From positions 1 to 14,838 of the forward strand of contig CAZVYN010000091.1 in the NCBI GenBank assembly GCA_964631125.1: DNA of 14,838 nucleotides. Reading direction: 5' to 3'. Below are positions 8,200 through 14,838 of the stretch, piece after piece. The stretch is from CAZVYN01 sp964631125. GTDB lineage: Bacteria > Eisenbacteria > RBG-16-71-46 > CAIMUX01. Position 1 is the first letter of the stretch. The number at the start of each line of letters is the position of its first letter. The notes beneath the pieces were generated by a model. It saw only the letters and a list, made by a program, of their open reading frames with translations, was not told where the DNA came from and made no database searches. Position numbers and translations under genes: made by a program.

Positions 8200-8489
8200 C
8201 TACGCCCCCGACTTCACGTTCTCGCGAATGATCCGCGGGTGGCGAGCCGCGATCCTCAAGAGTCCGATCGCCGGCCCCTCGGGTGGCCTTCTCCCATGCT
8301 CCCAGTTCCGAAGCGTATGGACACTGATCCCCATGGCCTGCGCGAACTGTGCCTGCGTCAGACCGACAAAGCGTCGAAGCGCAGCAACATCCTCCCCCGA
8401 GTCGATGCGCCCCTTCATCAATCGCTTCCGGAAACGCGCCGGGATGGCCCGAGCCAATTGTCGTCGGTCAGCTCAGGGAGCTTGGTCAT
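8200..8489 (-). pseudogene. XRE-family antitoxin-like regulator, apparent 1-nt frameshift
   Basis: The C-terminal frame encodes a clear helix-turn-helix domain: ALRRFVGLTQAQFAQAMGIS, then HTLRNWEHGRRPPEGPA and LLRIAARHPRIIREN, a common type II antitoxin pattern. An ATG at 8489 in the neighbouring frame starts MTKLPELTDDNW. Adding one G at about 8453-8457 joins this to ARAIPARFRKRLMKGRIDSG, giving a continuous 96-residue protein of normal antitoxin length. As read, the HTH part can still be made from ATG 8418 (72 aa, GGAAG 6 nt upstream), so a shortened but functional regulator is possible. The ATG at 8489 overlaps the TGA of a short frame following the PIN gene (ATGA). No obvious toxin partner stands immediately next to it; PIN and RhuM are the flanking genes. 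It may be a true frameshift or a read error. Confidence 0.65.
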
Positions 8490-8584
8490 GGTGTCGTGTC
8501 TACGAATTGATTGCGGTACAGCTTCGCTTCGCGTTTGGTCGCCCACCTGGCTTCCTCGAACGGGACGCCATGCCTCTTGCGCTT
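8486..8584 (-). other. Short open stretch between PIN and antitoxin-like genes, no start codon
   Basis: The PIN reading frame stays open for 32 codons after its TGA stop, encoding a charged stretch including KRHGVPFEEARWATKREA, and ends in a TGA that overlaps the antitoxin-like ATG as ATGA. It has no ATG, GTG or TTG start. KHGV.FEEA-type sequences also occur in BrnT toxins, but the following residues do not fit. It may be the tail of a lost gene or chance. Confidence 0.2.
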
Positions 8585-8899
8585 TCAGTGACTTCCCGGC
8601 GGAGGGTCGCCGAAACTCCGAAACCCCACGCTGAAGCGATAGCGCTCTTCCCAAGCCAACTTCATCTCGTCCGCCTCCGGAACGCTGAGGAGACCAGCGC
8701 GGATCATCCGGACGACCAGTCCGACGGTGTCGATAACGGTCAGATCTGGGTACTGCCTGCTCGCAAGTTTCTTGGCGGCGCGCTCGTCTGTGGCCAGGAC
8801 ACCTCGCAGCTCGACGAGCAAGCCTTCGCGCTCGACGTTCATGAAGTTGATCAGGATGTTGGCATCCAGCACGACGAGGGTCGGTTCGTGCGACGACAT
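8585..8899 (-). CDS. PIN-domain toxin-like protein, internally shortened
   Basis: 104 aa from ATG 8899, which has GAGGAG 9 nt upstream; a TTG three codons earlier would sit directly on that Shine-Dalgarno. The N-terminus VVLDANILINFM carries the first PIN acid (D12). A second conserved acid is at D38 in GVLATDERAAKKL, and the tail TVIDTVGLVVRMIRAGLL followed by ADEMK matches the end of PIN/DUF3368-like toxins. In usual members about 60-70 residues, carrying the middle acidic residues (an E in VxxEV and a GEAACLA-type segment), lie between these parts. Here EGLLVEL runs straight into RGVLATDE, so the core appears deleted in frame. PIN toxins are Mg-dependent RNases needing all four acids, so activity is doubtful. 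It follows the XRE-ImmA/IrrE gene after 21 nt, an expected toxin position in that operon. Confidence 0.65.
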   Translation of the reverse strand: MSSHEPTLVVLDANILINFMNVEREGLLVELRGVLATDERAAKKLASRQYPDLTVIDTVGLVVRMIRAGLLSVPEADEMKLAWEERYRFSVGFRSFGDPPPGSH

Positions 8900-8920
8900 C
8901 GAGTCCAACTCCTCGGTCGA

Positions 8921-10150
8921 TCAGCCCGAACGACCCGCCTCGGCCTCGGCCAGGATCTCCGTGATCTCGCCTGGGGGGACCATCAACTTCTGGAGGATCT
9001 CGAGGAGTCGCCCCCGGCTGATCTCGACCTGCGAGTAGGCCTCCAGGGCTATTTGGAGAACTTGCGACTCGATCCGTCGCGGATCCTCGGTGGGCTCTCT
9101 CAGTTCGAGCACGCGAGCATAGCGGCTAGCGAGCGGGCCTTGTTGTTGAAGCAACTCGGCTGCGGCCTTGGAGACGAGCTTCAGGTTGAGAAGACGGAAC
9201 ACCGTCGCCTCGTAGCTCGCCCCGAAGTGCCGTGCCACGACGACGACTTCGCGATACGAGAGCCGCTGGGATTGCGCCACGTTCCGCTGGGAGACCGGCT
9301 GCCCGGTGTCCCGGGCGACGTCGTAGACCGTGACTTCCTCGCGGCTGGGCGCGCCCTTGTCCATCGATGCGAGAAGCTCATGGATCCCTGCCTCCGGGAG
9401 CAGGAACGTCGACGCGAACGAGTTGGCGCGCTTCTCCGACCAATCGGCAGAGTTCGACGTGGTGGTCGCGGTCACACGGTGCTCGCGATCGACAAGCGCG
9501 TGTCCGTACTCGTGCGCCAGGGAGAACCGCTTCCTCGCTCCCTGATGACACTCGTTCACCAAGATCCCCATCCCGATCGAGGGGTGATTGAAGAAGAGCC
9601 CGGAAACTGAGTCCGGCAGCCCGACCCACGAAATCCAGAGGCCCTGGCTCGCGGCCAGATCACCGACGGAGGGGATCGGCGCACACCCCAGCCCGAGTCG
9701 CGCGCGCTCCTCACGCGCGACCTCCTCTCCCTGCCGGATCGCCTGCAGCGCGGAGCGAGGCGGCTCCATGGCGTACGACGGGAGCTTGGCCCGAGACGCG
9801 CGGCCAAGGAGCTCCTCGAGCACGATCCCCTCACCACAGAGATCCAGGTAATGGAGCACCGCCCTTCGCGCTCCCTCGTCCCCCTCGAGTTGCGCGGCCT
9901 GGCGGTACAGCAAGACGAACAGTTCGCCCGCTTCCGAGTCCGCCTCCGCCAAAAAGGACGCCACCGGGCGCCGATACAGGGCAGCGAACTCCGTGAGCTC
10001 CCGAGTCGTCACAGTTCGGTCGCCCCCCTCCATGTGAGCGACCACTGTTCTCGACACGCCAATCGCTTCGGCCGCAGCCTCTTGCGTCAAGCCGCAGTTC
10101 TCCCGAGCAGCCTGCAGTCGTCGGCCAAGCGCCACATTAGAAAGAGGCAT
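8921..10150 (-). CDS. XRE regulator fused to ImmA/IrrE-family metalloprotease
   Basis: 409 aa. Residues 5-64 form an XRE helix-turn-helix (LGRRLQAARENCGLTQEAAA, then VSRTVVAHMEGGDR). The second half contains the zinc-protease motif HEYGH (213-217) with downstream EKRANSFASTFLLP (239-252), where E239 is the probable third zinc ligand; this is the ImmA/IrrE (COG2856) arrangement. Known ImmA-like proteins cleave a repressor to derepress mobile elements, and XRE-ImmA fusions often act as the antitoxin-side regulator of toxin pairs. ATG 10150 is chosen because GAGG lies 8 nt upstream; a GTG two codons earlier lies too close to it. The C-terminal ~150 residues are helical with no recognised domain. 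The PIN gene follows after 21 nt; the DUF4062 gene is divergent, with a shared upstream region containing a perfect palindrome. Confidence 0.9.
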   Translation of the reverse strand: MPLSNVALGRRLQAARENCGLTQEAAAEAIGVSRTVVAHMEGGDRTVTTRELTEFAALYRRPVASFLAEADSEAGELFVLLYRQAAQLEGDEGARRAVLHYLDLCGEGIVLEELLGRASRAKLPSYAMEPPRSALQAIRQGEEVAREERARLGLGCAPIPSVGDLAASQGLWISWVGLPDSVSGLFFNHPSIGMGILVNECHQGARKRFSLAHEYGHALVDREHRVTATTTSNSADWSEKRANSFASTFLLPEAGIHELLASMDKGAPSREEVTVYDVARDTGQPVSQRNVAQSQRLSYREVVVVARHFGASYEATVFRLLNLKLVSKAAAELLQQQGPLASRYARVLELREPTEDPRRIESQVLQIALEAYSQVEISRGRLLEILQKLMVPPGEITEILAEAEAGRSG

Positions 10151-10198
10151 AGGCACTTCCTCGTGCGATTCGTGACTGGGTGAAGTGGGGCGTAGTGC

Positions 10199-10227
10199 AA
10201 TCTACTCGGGGCTGGCTCCGCCGACAA
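10199..10227 (-). promoter_or_regulatory. Candidate promoter for XRE-ImmA/IrrE
   Basis: On the minus strand TTGTCG (10222-10227) and TAGATT (10199-10204) are separated by 17 nt, each matching four of six sigma-70 consensus bases. Transcription would start near 10192, leaving a leader of about 40 nt before the ATG at 10150. Found by eye; other hosts may use different consensus. Confidence 0.35.
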
Positions 10228-10270
10228 TTTCTCCATCGGCGTGTTCAGATTCACAGTCTATGACATATTG

Positions 10271-10283
10271 GGCAATAATTGCC
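10271..10283. promoter_or_regulatory. 13-nt perfect palindrome, candidate XRE operator
   Basis: GGCAAT-A-ATTGCC is a perfect dyad with 6-bp arms around one central base. It lies in the less GC-rich gap between the divergent XRE-ImmA/IrrE and DUF4062 genes, just upstream of a candidate plus-strand -35 box. Size and symmetry suit an XRE dimer site, but no second copy was seen. Confidence 0.45.
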
Positions 10284-10311
10284 TTGATTGTTCTGTCCGA
10301 TCGGCTAGGGT
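10284..10311 (+). promoter_or_regulatory. Candidate promoter for the DUF4062 gene
   Basis: TTGATT (10284-10289) and TAGGGT (10306-10311) are separated by 16 nt. A start near 10318 would leave only about 20 nt before the GTG start. The boxes abut the palindrome at 10271-10283, so a bound regulator could block RNA polymerase. Confidence 0.3.
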
Positions 10312-10338
10312 CCGACCTCCGCTCGACCGCGCTTCTTC

Positions 10339-11442
10339 GTGAGCTCGGTCGTCGACGGCTACGGCGAGTTCCGGAAGGCAGCTCGAGCGGGCATCACCGC
10401 CGCGGGGGGTGAGCCGGTACTCGTGAACGAGGACTTCCCGGCCCTCTCGTCTTCCCCGCGAAACGCCTGCCTCGACGGCGTCGCCAGTTGCGATGGCTTG
10501 TTACTGCTCGTCGGAGCGCGTGGCGGGTGGAAGACGCCGTCTGGAAGGCTTGTGGTCGAAGAGGAGTGTGAGGAGGCCAGGCGCCGCAGACTGCCGATGC
10601 TGCTCTTCGTCGAAGAAACGACCCGAGATCCCGAGGCGACCCAGTTGGCGGCGACTCTTTCGGATTACGTCGCCGGCAGCTTCCGGACAGGCTTCACGAC
10701 ACCGGCCGAACTGGCAGCGGCGGTCGAAGCGTCCGTGCTCGAGGAGGTGAGTCGCATGTCCGTTCCGCAACGTGCCTTCAGTGAACTCGAGGCAGCCCTA
10801 CTCGCCAAGAACGAGATCCACCAGCAAGCGGTGCTGCGGCTCGTCGTCGCGCCCGAGCGCGAGGGAGACTTGATCACTCCGATGAAACTCGAGTCGCCGG
10901 ACTTCAAGCGGCTCGTCTACGAGATCGGACACGGTGAGTCGGGTCTCCTTCACTACGAGATGGAGAAGGAGGCTTCTTACGAGGGGCCTCGTCTCGTTGT
11001 CAGACAGCACCGCACCGGTGCGGCGGCGCCTCGAGAGGCTGTCGTCCTGGCGATCGCGGAGGACGGCACCGTTCGCATCGACACTAACGTGACAGGGAGC
11101 AGTCGGGCCTCTTCGGGACTCATAGATTCGTTCGTCGTCCGCGAGGAGGTCCTGGAGGAGGTCCTGTTCGCGGGATTCCGCTTCGTCCGCGCGTTGGTCC
11201 ATCGCATGGATCCGTATCAGCGACACCAGCGATTCGTGTACGGCGCAGCACTCCTACAGATGAACTTCCGGAGCATCGAGCGCAATCCGAAAGAACGCCA
11301 GGGTTTCAGCATGCGCGGTCTGGACGCGAGAGAGCCCATTCACGCTCACGATGCTCCTCGTCCGATCCAGCGCGACGAAATGGCGGCACCGAGTGATGAA
11401 GTTGCCCGGACGATCATCCAGTTCAAGCGTCGGCTTGAGTAG
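10339..11442 (+). CDS. DUF4062 (TIR-like Rossmann) protein with unassigned C-terminal domain
   Basis: 367 aa from GTG 10339. Residues 1-92 match DUF4062: SSVVDGYGEFRKAARAGI, then CDGLLLLVGARGGW (51-64) and VEEECEEARRRRLPMLLFVEE (73-93). The conserved E in the EEEcEEA helix corresponds to the position of the catalytic Glu in TIR-like folds. DUF4062 is usually an N-terminal module of NTPases or NLR-like proteins in defence and signalling; here there is no NTPase. Residues 140-367 (LVVAPEREGDLITPMKLESP, LVHRMDPYQRHQRFVYGAAL) form a domain I do not recognise, perhaps a sensor or ligand-binding part. Start is odd: the first beta strand in the family reads FFVSS, and here codons for ARPRFF precede the GTG without any start codon back to TAG at 10306-10308. 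The N-terminal strand is either shortened or read from an unusual start. Divergent from XRE-ImmA/IrrE. Confidence 0.7.
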   Translation: MSSVVDGYGEFRKAARAGITAAGGEPVLVNEDFPALSSSPRNACLDGVASCDGLLLLVGARGGWKTPSGRLVVEEECEEARRRRLPMLLFVEETTRDPEATQLAATLSDYVAGSFRTGFTTPAELAAAVEASVLEEVSRMSVPQRAFSELEAALLAKNEIHQQAVLRLVVAPEREGDLITPMKLESPDFKRLVYEIGHGESGLLHYEMEKEASYEGPRLVVRQHRTGAAAPREAVVLAIAEDGTVRIDTNVTGSSRASSGLIDSFVVREEVLEEVLFAGFRFVRALVHRMDPYQRHQRFVYGAALLQMNFRSIERNPKERQGFSMRGLDAREPIHAHDAPRPIQRDEMAAPSDEVARTIIQFKRRLE

Positions 11443-11445
11443 TGG

Positions 11446-11602
11446 TTGGAACGCATCTGTGTACAGTGGCGTGCGTCAGCTTTCGCCCGTACGGTAGCCA
11501 CCCGATTCGCGGAGAGGGAGCGGGCGTTCCCCGGCAAGGCCCGTCTGGAGGTAGCCGCCGAAGAGTTCCGGCGTTTGGAGCGCGAGAATCGCCGGCTCCG
11601 CT
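11446..11602 (+). pseudogene. Possible transposase OrfA-like coiled-coil remnant
   Basis: A short frame directly after the DUF4062 stop encodes an arginine-rich leader (QWRASAFARTVATRF) then a leucine-zipper-like helix ARLEVAAEEFRRLERENRRL. This resembles the end of IS3-type OrfA proteins, where the ERENRRLR helix precedes the OrfB frame. No transposase catalytic domain and no terminal repeats are visible. It might instead be a small coiled-coil protein; the assignment is tentative. Confidence 0.3.
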
Positions 11603-11606
11603 GGTG

Positions 11607-12175
11607 TTACTTGCGAAACAGTTCACACTCCCGCAGAACCTTGGGCCGTGAGTAGTAGCCGGTCTCAGTGAGGCTCTGCTGGGCGATCGACACCAGAACG
11701 AGCCTGCTCTCGAAGCTAGCGACGCTCCCGAGCACGACGCCCCGAACAGATCTGCCGTCGAGTAGTCGTATCAACAGCCGCACCTGTCGATTGGCGAGAG
11801 GTTCTGCGAACGTGACCAGGCCGGGGATGATGCTTGGATCGTCCCTCAACTTCGGATCGGTGCGCAGGCTGGACCAGAATGACGGCTCCGGTCCATCGAA
11901 GCACCCGTGCTTCGGCCACGGCGGACCGAGCGCGTCGAGCAGACCGACCCGTCGTTGTGTCGGACGAAGTAGACTTCGTCCCCGCACTTCGGACAAGTCG
12001 TGGGGCGACAGAAGTCATCGACCCTTTGTCCAGTACCCGTCCAACCGCTTCCTGGGAGGTGTGTCGCGCCACCCCCGCCGCCCGCGTTGGCACACGCGCA
12101 GCCGATCGGGACTGGTACTCCCCCCAACGTTGCCCAGCGAATCGGCTGATGGCAGTTGTAGCAGGAGTCCGACAA
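11607..12175 (-). pseudogene. Double zinc-ribbon protein broken by a 1-nt frameshift
   Basis: Two overlapping minus-strand frames join into one protein of about 189 aa if a single G is added near 11940. The upstream frame gives a Cys-rich N-terminus (SDSCYNCHQPIRW, then PIGCACANA) and a second ribbon TTCPKCGDEVYFVRHNDGSV. The downstream frame continues LDALGPPWPKHGCFDG and then a beta-rich tail (VRLLIRLLDGRSVRGVVLGS). The CPxCG..VYF....NDG...LD.LG.PWPKH.C pattern is a recurrent module in small bacterial proteins of unknown role. I chose TTG 12175 as start because AAGGGA lies 6 nt upstream and the sequence before it is not protein-like. The function is unknown; the ribbons suggest zinc and perhaps nucleic-acid binding. 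It lies downstream of the DUF499 gene on the same strand. Confidence 0.7.
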
Positions 12176-12285
12176 TGCTCTTCCCTTCTCGATTTGATGG
12201 ACACCTCGCAAGGGTGGGATGGTCCCCTCGCGGGGAGTCTCTCGTGCCGCTGACCGAATCCCCCACAACACCCACCCGCGGCAGA

Positions 12286-12309
12286 GTCTGAGGGGGGTGC
12301 CCCCCAGAC
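12286..12309 (-). terminator. GC-rich hairpin after the DUF499 gene
   Basis: GTCT and AGAC flank a run of six G and six C, forming a stem with a 2-nt bulge and a tight loop. It lies 32 nt past the DUF499 stop on the minus strand. No T-tract follows, so it is at best an atypical terminator or RNA-stabilising hairpin. Confidence 0.4.
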
Positions 12310-12340
12310 CGTGCGGCGCAACGATAGTCGCGCGCCACCA

Positions 12341-14838
12341 CTACGCCCTCTCAAACCCCTGACTCGTGAACTTCAGCGTCCGCCCGTTCTCGGTGACGGT
12401 CCGCACCACCTGGGCCGGGGCTCCCGACGGCATTTCAGCTTCGATCTCGAGCGTCACTCGTACCTTGCTGCCGACGAGGCCGGCCAGATGCGCGATCACC
12501 TCATCGGCGACGCGGCTGGCGTCGCGACCTGCGCGCGCGGGGTCGAGTGCGACCGTGCCGAAATAGCGACGCGGCAGCTCAGCAGCGAGCGGTGTCGTCA
12601 CAGCATCACCGGTCTGTGCGGAGGAGCCGCCTGCGGCGCCAGAAGCTGACGACCCGCCGACCCCGGCGCTCGCGCCGGGCGAATCAGCCGCCGCCGCCGG
12701 CGCCTCCTGAGCGATTTGCTGCTGCGCCGTGGCGGGTTTCACCAGCAGCCCCGCGCTCTCTGCTGACAGAGCTACAACGTGTCCCGCTCGCAGCCCGCGA
12801 TACCGATTCGCCGCCTCATCATGGCTCTCGGCATATGCAAAAGTGTCCGTCTGCCACGTGAGCAGCCCGACCCCATCGCGCATCGCGTGTAGCAGCACCT
12901 CAGGCCCCGCCAATCGCGGCAGGTAGAGATAGCGAGCGAAGTGCTCCACGAGTTGTTTCACCGCGACACTGTCGCCCGCCCACAGCGGCACGTCGTCGAG
13001 ATGCTTCCGCAAGATCGTCGAGCCGAGGTTCAGCAGCAGCAGCTCGTCGCTGCGGAGTTTCTTGCTCGCGCGTACAGCGAGCGCGTCGACGCCGGACAAC
13101 CGCACCGCCCCCCACCCGACAGGCGACTGGGGCGTCTTCTGTTCCGGCACGAGAACCCACTGATAGGTCTCGGGCAGCCGCGCCGTGACCGTGCCGTCCG
13201 CGGCTTGCTGCTGGATCTCCGCTTGGCGCACTTGATGCGGGTCGAGGTTGAGCAACAGCTTCTCGGCCAAGATCGACGTCCATGCGAGGTACTTCCGCAA
13301 TGCCTCGTCGAGGTCTTGGAGGTGCGGCTTGTCGGCGGCGAGGAAGACCAACGTGTTTCTGTAGAGACGCGGTGTGTTGCCCCTCGACTCCAAGATCGCC
13401 TTCGCCGCGGTCTCCGCGTCGCCTCCGCCGTCCTTGCTGTAGGAATGCTCCGCCGGCAACACGACGAGGCGAGCGTCGAGATCGTCAGGGACGTCAGCGC
13501 CGGTGCGCGGCATCGCATGGACGCGCGAGAAGTCGCCTGTTCTCTTGAGATCAGCGCGGAGCCGTGTGTCCAGCTCGTTGGCCACCTTGTCGGGATCGCG
13601 CTTGAGCTGCTCGGCGCGGTCCTCCGCCAACTTCGTCACGGTGGGTTGAGTGGCGTACCAGGTGTGCGGACCATCTTGGTAGAGATAGGTCGCCGCTGCC
13701 GCCAACCGCCGCAGAGCATCGCCGAACACTGCCGCCGATTCGCCTGGCATCACGCAGCCGAGCTTCACGCGCCGGTCTTCGATGCCTCTGTGCGCCGCAG
13801 CGACGGTCGGCGCCGAGCCAAGGTAGATCGTGCGCGCTACGCGCCGCGTCGCGTGCAACTTACCCAGGTTCGGCACTTCGCTGTCGATCTTCATGGGCAA
13901 CGAGCCCGGACCGTCCACGTCCTTCTCGATGATCGGCGCCCAGTTGTCCGAGAGATAGCGCGTCAGCTCCGACTGCACGCGCCCATCGTCGATCGGGATC
14001 GTCGAGGGCAGGATGAGCGGGTTCTTGTCGCCCTTCTCCCATAGGCTGTGGATTACCGCCGCCATCAGCCGCAGCACGCCGCGCGTGCGCTGAAACTTCA
14101 CCAGCGTGGACCAGTCGGTGTAGAGCCGGTCGAAGATCTCCGGATGGATCGGGTACGCGGCCTGCATGCGCTTCTCGTAGTCGGCGCCCTTGCACTCGGG
14201 GGGGAACTCCGCCGCTTGCGCGTGATACAGGTCGGCGAAAGCGCGCGCCGTTACGTCGCGATTCTTGAACTGATCGCCGGCGATCGGCTCGAACAACCGC
14301 CGCCGAACGATCTCGAAGCCTTCTTCGGCGGTCGCGGGCCGCCACGACGACTCGAGTCGGCCCACCACGTTGCGCAGCCGGTCGAGTGCCTCACGCCCGC
14401 GGATGCCGCCCACCTCTACGTCGTCGGCCTGCGTGTGCGGCGAGCCCGACGTGCCCGAGGCCGGCAGCGACACCACCAGGAGACAGTTCTTCGCCAGCTT
14501 GGCCGACTCGGTCAGCGCCTGCGCGAAGGTGAACATCGTCTCGAAGTTGCCGCCGGGCAGGTCGCCCTGGTCGTGGAGTTGACGGGCGTAAGCAACCCAT
14601 TCATCCACCAGCACCAGAGCCGGACCGTATTCGACGAGCAACTCGCGCAGGACATCGCCCGGGTTGGTCGCCCTTTCGTCATCCTTGGCGATGCGGGCGT
14701 ACGCCTTTTTGCCGCCGAGCTGGTAGGCCATCTCGCCCCACAGCGTGTGCACCACCGTGCCGTCGGCCTTGGTGACGGGATTCCCGGGCGAGATCTTGTT
14801 GCCCACCAGCACCACGCGCTTGGCAGTCGGCAGGCTCT
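12341..14838 (-). CDS. DUF499/PglY-like ATPase of a DNA-modification defence system (5' partial)
   Basis: The frame is open to the right edge; about 831 residues are visible and the N-terminus with the P-loop is outside. A GTG at 14815 is internal: the preceding codons read SLPTAKR and continue smoothly into VVLVGNKISPG. Family features are YGPALVLVDEWVAYARQL (Walker B-like DEW, about 14598-14610), the helix-rich ATPase core with RTRGVLRLMAAVIHSLW, and the conserved tail RRYFGTVALDPAR, VRVTLEIEAEMP and TENGRTLKFTSQGFE. A low-complexity Ala/Gly/Ser/Gln linker (about 12600-12720) separates the tail from the body. DUF499 proteins resemble PglY and usually accompany a DUF1156 methyltransferase and helicase or PLD genes in BREX/Pgl-like phage defence; those partners would lie to the right, upstream. 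It ends with TAG just before a GC-rich hairpin. Confidence 0.85.
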   Translation of the reverse strand, partial: SLPTAKRVVLVGNKISPGNPVTKADGTVVHTLWGEMAYQLGGKKAYARIAKDDERATNPGDVLRELLVEYGPALVLVDEWVAYARQLHDQGDLPGGNFETMFTFAQALTESAKLAKNCLLVVSLPASGTSGSPHTQADDVEVGGIRGREALDRLRNVVGRLESSWRPATAEEGFEIVRRRLFEPIAGDQFKNRDVTARAFADLYHAQAAEFPPECKGADYEKRMQAAYPIHPEIFDRLYTDWSTLVKFQRTRGVLRLMAAVIHSLWEKGDKNPLILPSTIPIDDGRVQSELTRYLSDNWAPIIEKDVDGPGSLPMKIDSEVPNLGKLHATRRVARTIYLGSAPTVAAAHRGIEDRRVKLGCVMPGESAAVFGDALRRLAAAATYLYQDGPHTWYATQPTVTKLAEDRAEQLKRDPDKVANELDTRLRADLKRTGDFSRVHAMPRTGADVPDDLDARLVVLPAEHSYSKDGGGDAETAAKAILESRGNTPRLYRNTLVFLAADKPHLQDLDEALRKYLAWTSILAEKLLLNLDPHQVRQAEIQQQAADGTVTARLPETYQWVLVPEQKTPQSPVGWGAVRLSGVDALAVRASKKLRSDELLLLNLGSTILRKHLDDVPLWAGDSVAVKQLVEHFARYLYLPRLAGPEVLLHAMRDGVGLLTWQTDTFAYAESHDEAANRYRGLRAGHVVALSAESAGLLVKPATAQQQIAQEAPAAAADSPGASAGVGGSSASGAAGGSSAQTGDAVTTPLAAELPRRYFGTVALDPARAGRDASRVADEVIAHLAGLVGSKVRVTLEIEAEMPSGAPAQVVRTVTENGRTLKFTSQGFERA

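Noticed and set aside
8132..9610. 492-codon plus-strand open frame across the antitoxin-like, PIN and regulator genes
   Set aside because: It runs antisense through three genes with clear motifs on the minus strand.
10185..10412. 75-codon plus-strand frame starting in the divergent promoter region
   Set aside because: It overlaps the DUF4062 start in another frame and ends in Arg-rich noise; no independent support.
12941..14044. 367-codon plus-strand open frame opposite the DUF499 gene
   Set aside because: It is the antisense of a clear DUF499 coding region and has no recognisable motif.

Overview
The window is GC-rich bacterial DNA. The left edge carries the 3' end of a secreted FG-GAP/FlgD-Ig surface protein. 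This architecture is frequent in uncultivated FCB-type, Gemmatimonadota/Eisenbacteria-like and planctomycete-like genomes. That is the only clue to the host, and it is weak. The rest of the window reads as an accessory defence/toxin-antitoxin island, almost all on the minus strand.

Layout, left to right. (1) 2-808 (+): C-terminal part of the surface protein. (2) 783-1916 (-): AAA_14/DUF4143-type ATPase, cut short at its C-terminus and overlapping the surface gene tail to tail by 26 nt. (3) 1984-6126 (-): a 1380-aa DUF4011-type superfamily 1 helicase fused to a Vsr-like (MTES_1575-type) nuclease. (4) 6119-6775 (-): a DUF4386-like membrane protein whose stop overlaps the helicase start by 8 nt. 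(5) 7020-8063 (-): RhuM-family protein. (6) 8200-8489 (-): XRE antitoxin-like gene with an apparent 1-nt frameshift. (7) 8585-8899 (-): PIN-domain toxin that seems to lack the middle of its domain. (8) 8921-10150 (-): XRE plus ImmA/IrrE metalloprotease regulator. (9) 10339-11442 (+): divergent DUF4062 (TIR-like Rossmann) protein. (10) 11446-11602 (+): coiled-coil fragment resembling a transposase OrfA tail. (11) 11607-12175 (-): zinc-ribbon protein broken by a 1-nt frameshift. (12) 12341 to the right edge (-): DUF499/PglY-like ATPase, whose 5' end and probably its methyltransferase and helicase partners lie outside the window.

How the parts may work together. The DUF499 ATPase points to a BREX/Pgl-like DNA-modification defence locus to the right. 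The helicase-nuclease and its overlapping membrane partner form the best candidate for an unnamed two-gene defence unit, transcribed membrane protein first. XRE-ImmA/IrrE and PIN form a toxin-antitoxin-like operon. A 13-nt perfect palindrome lies in the divergent promoter region shared with the DUF4062 gene.

Several genes look damaged: truncated ATPase, shortened PIN, two single-base frameshifts, and a DUF4062 gene with an odd start. Either the island is decaying, or some of the single-base losses are sequencing or assembly errors. Both frameshifts are restored by adding one G next to a TG(G) run on the coding strand.
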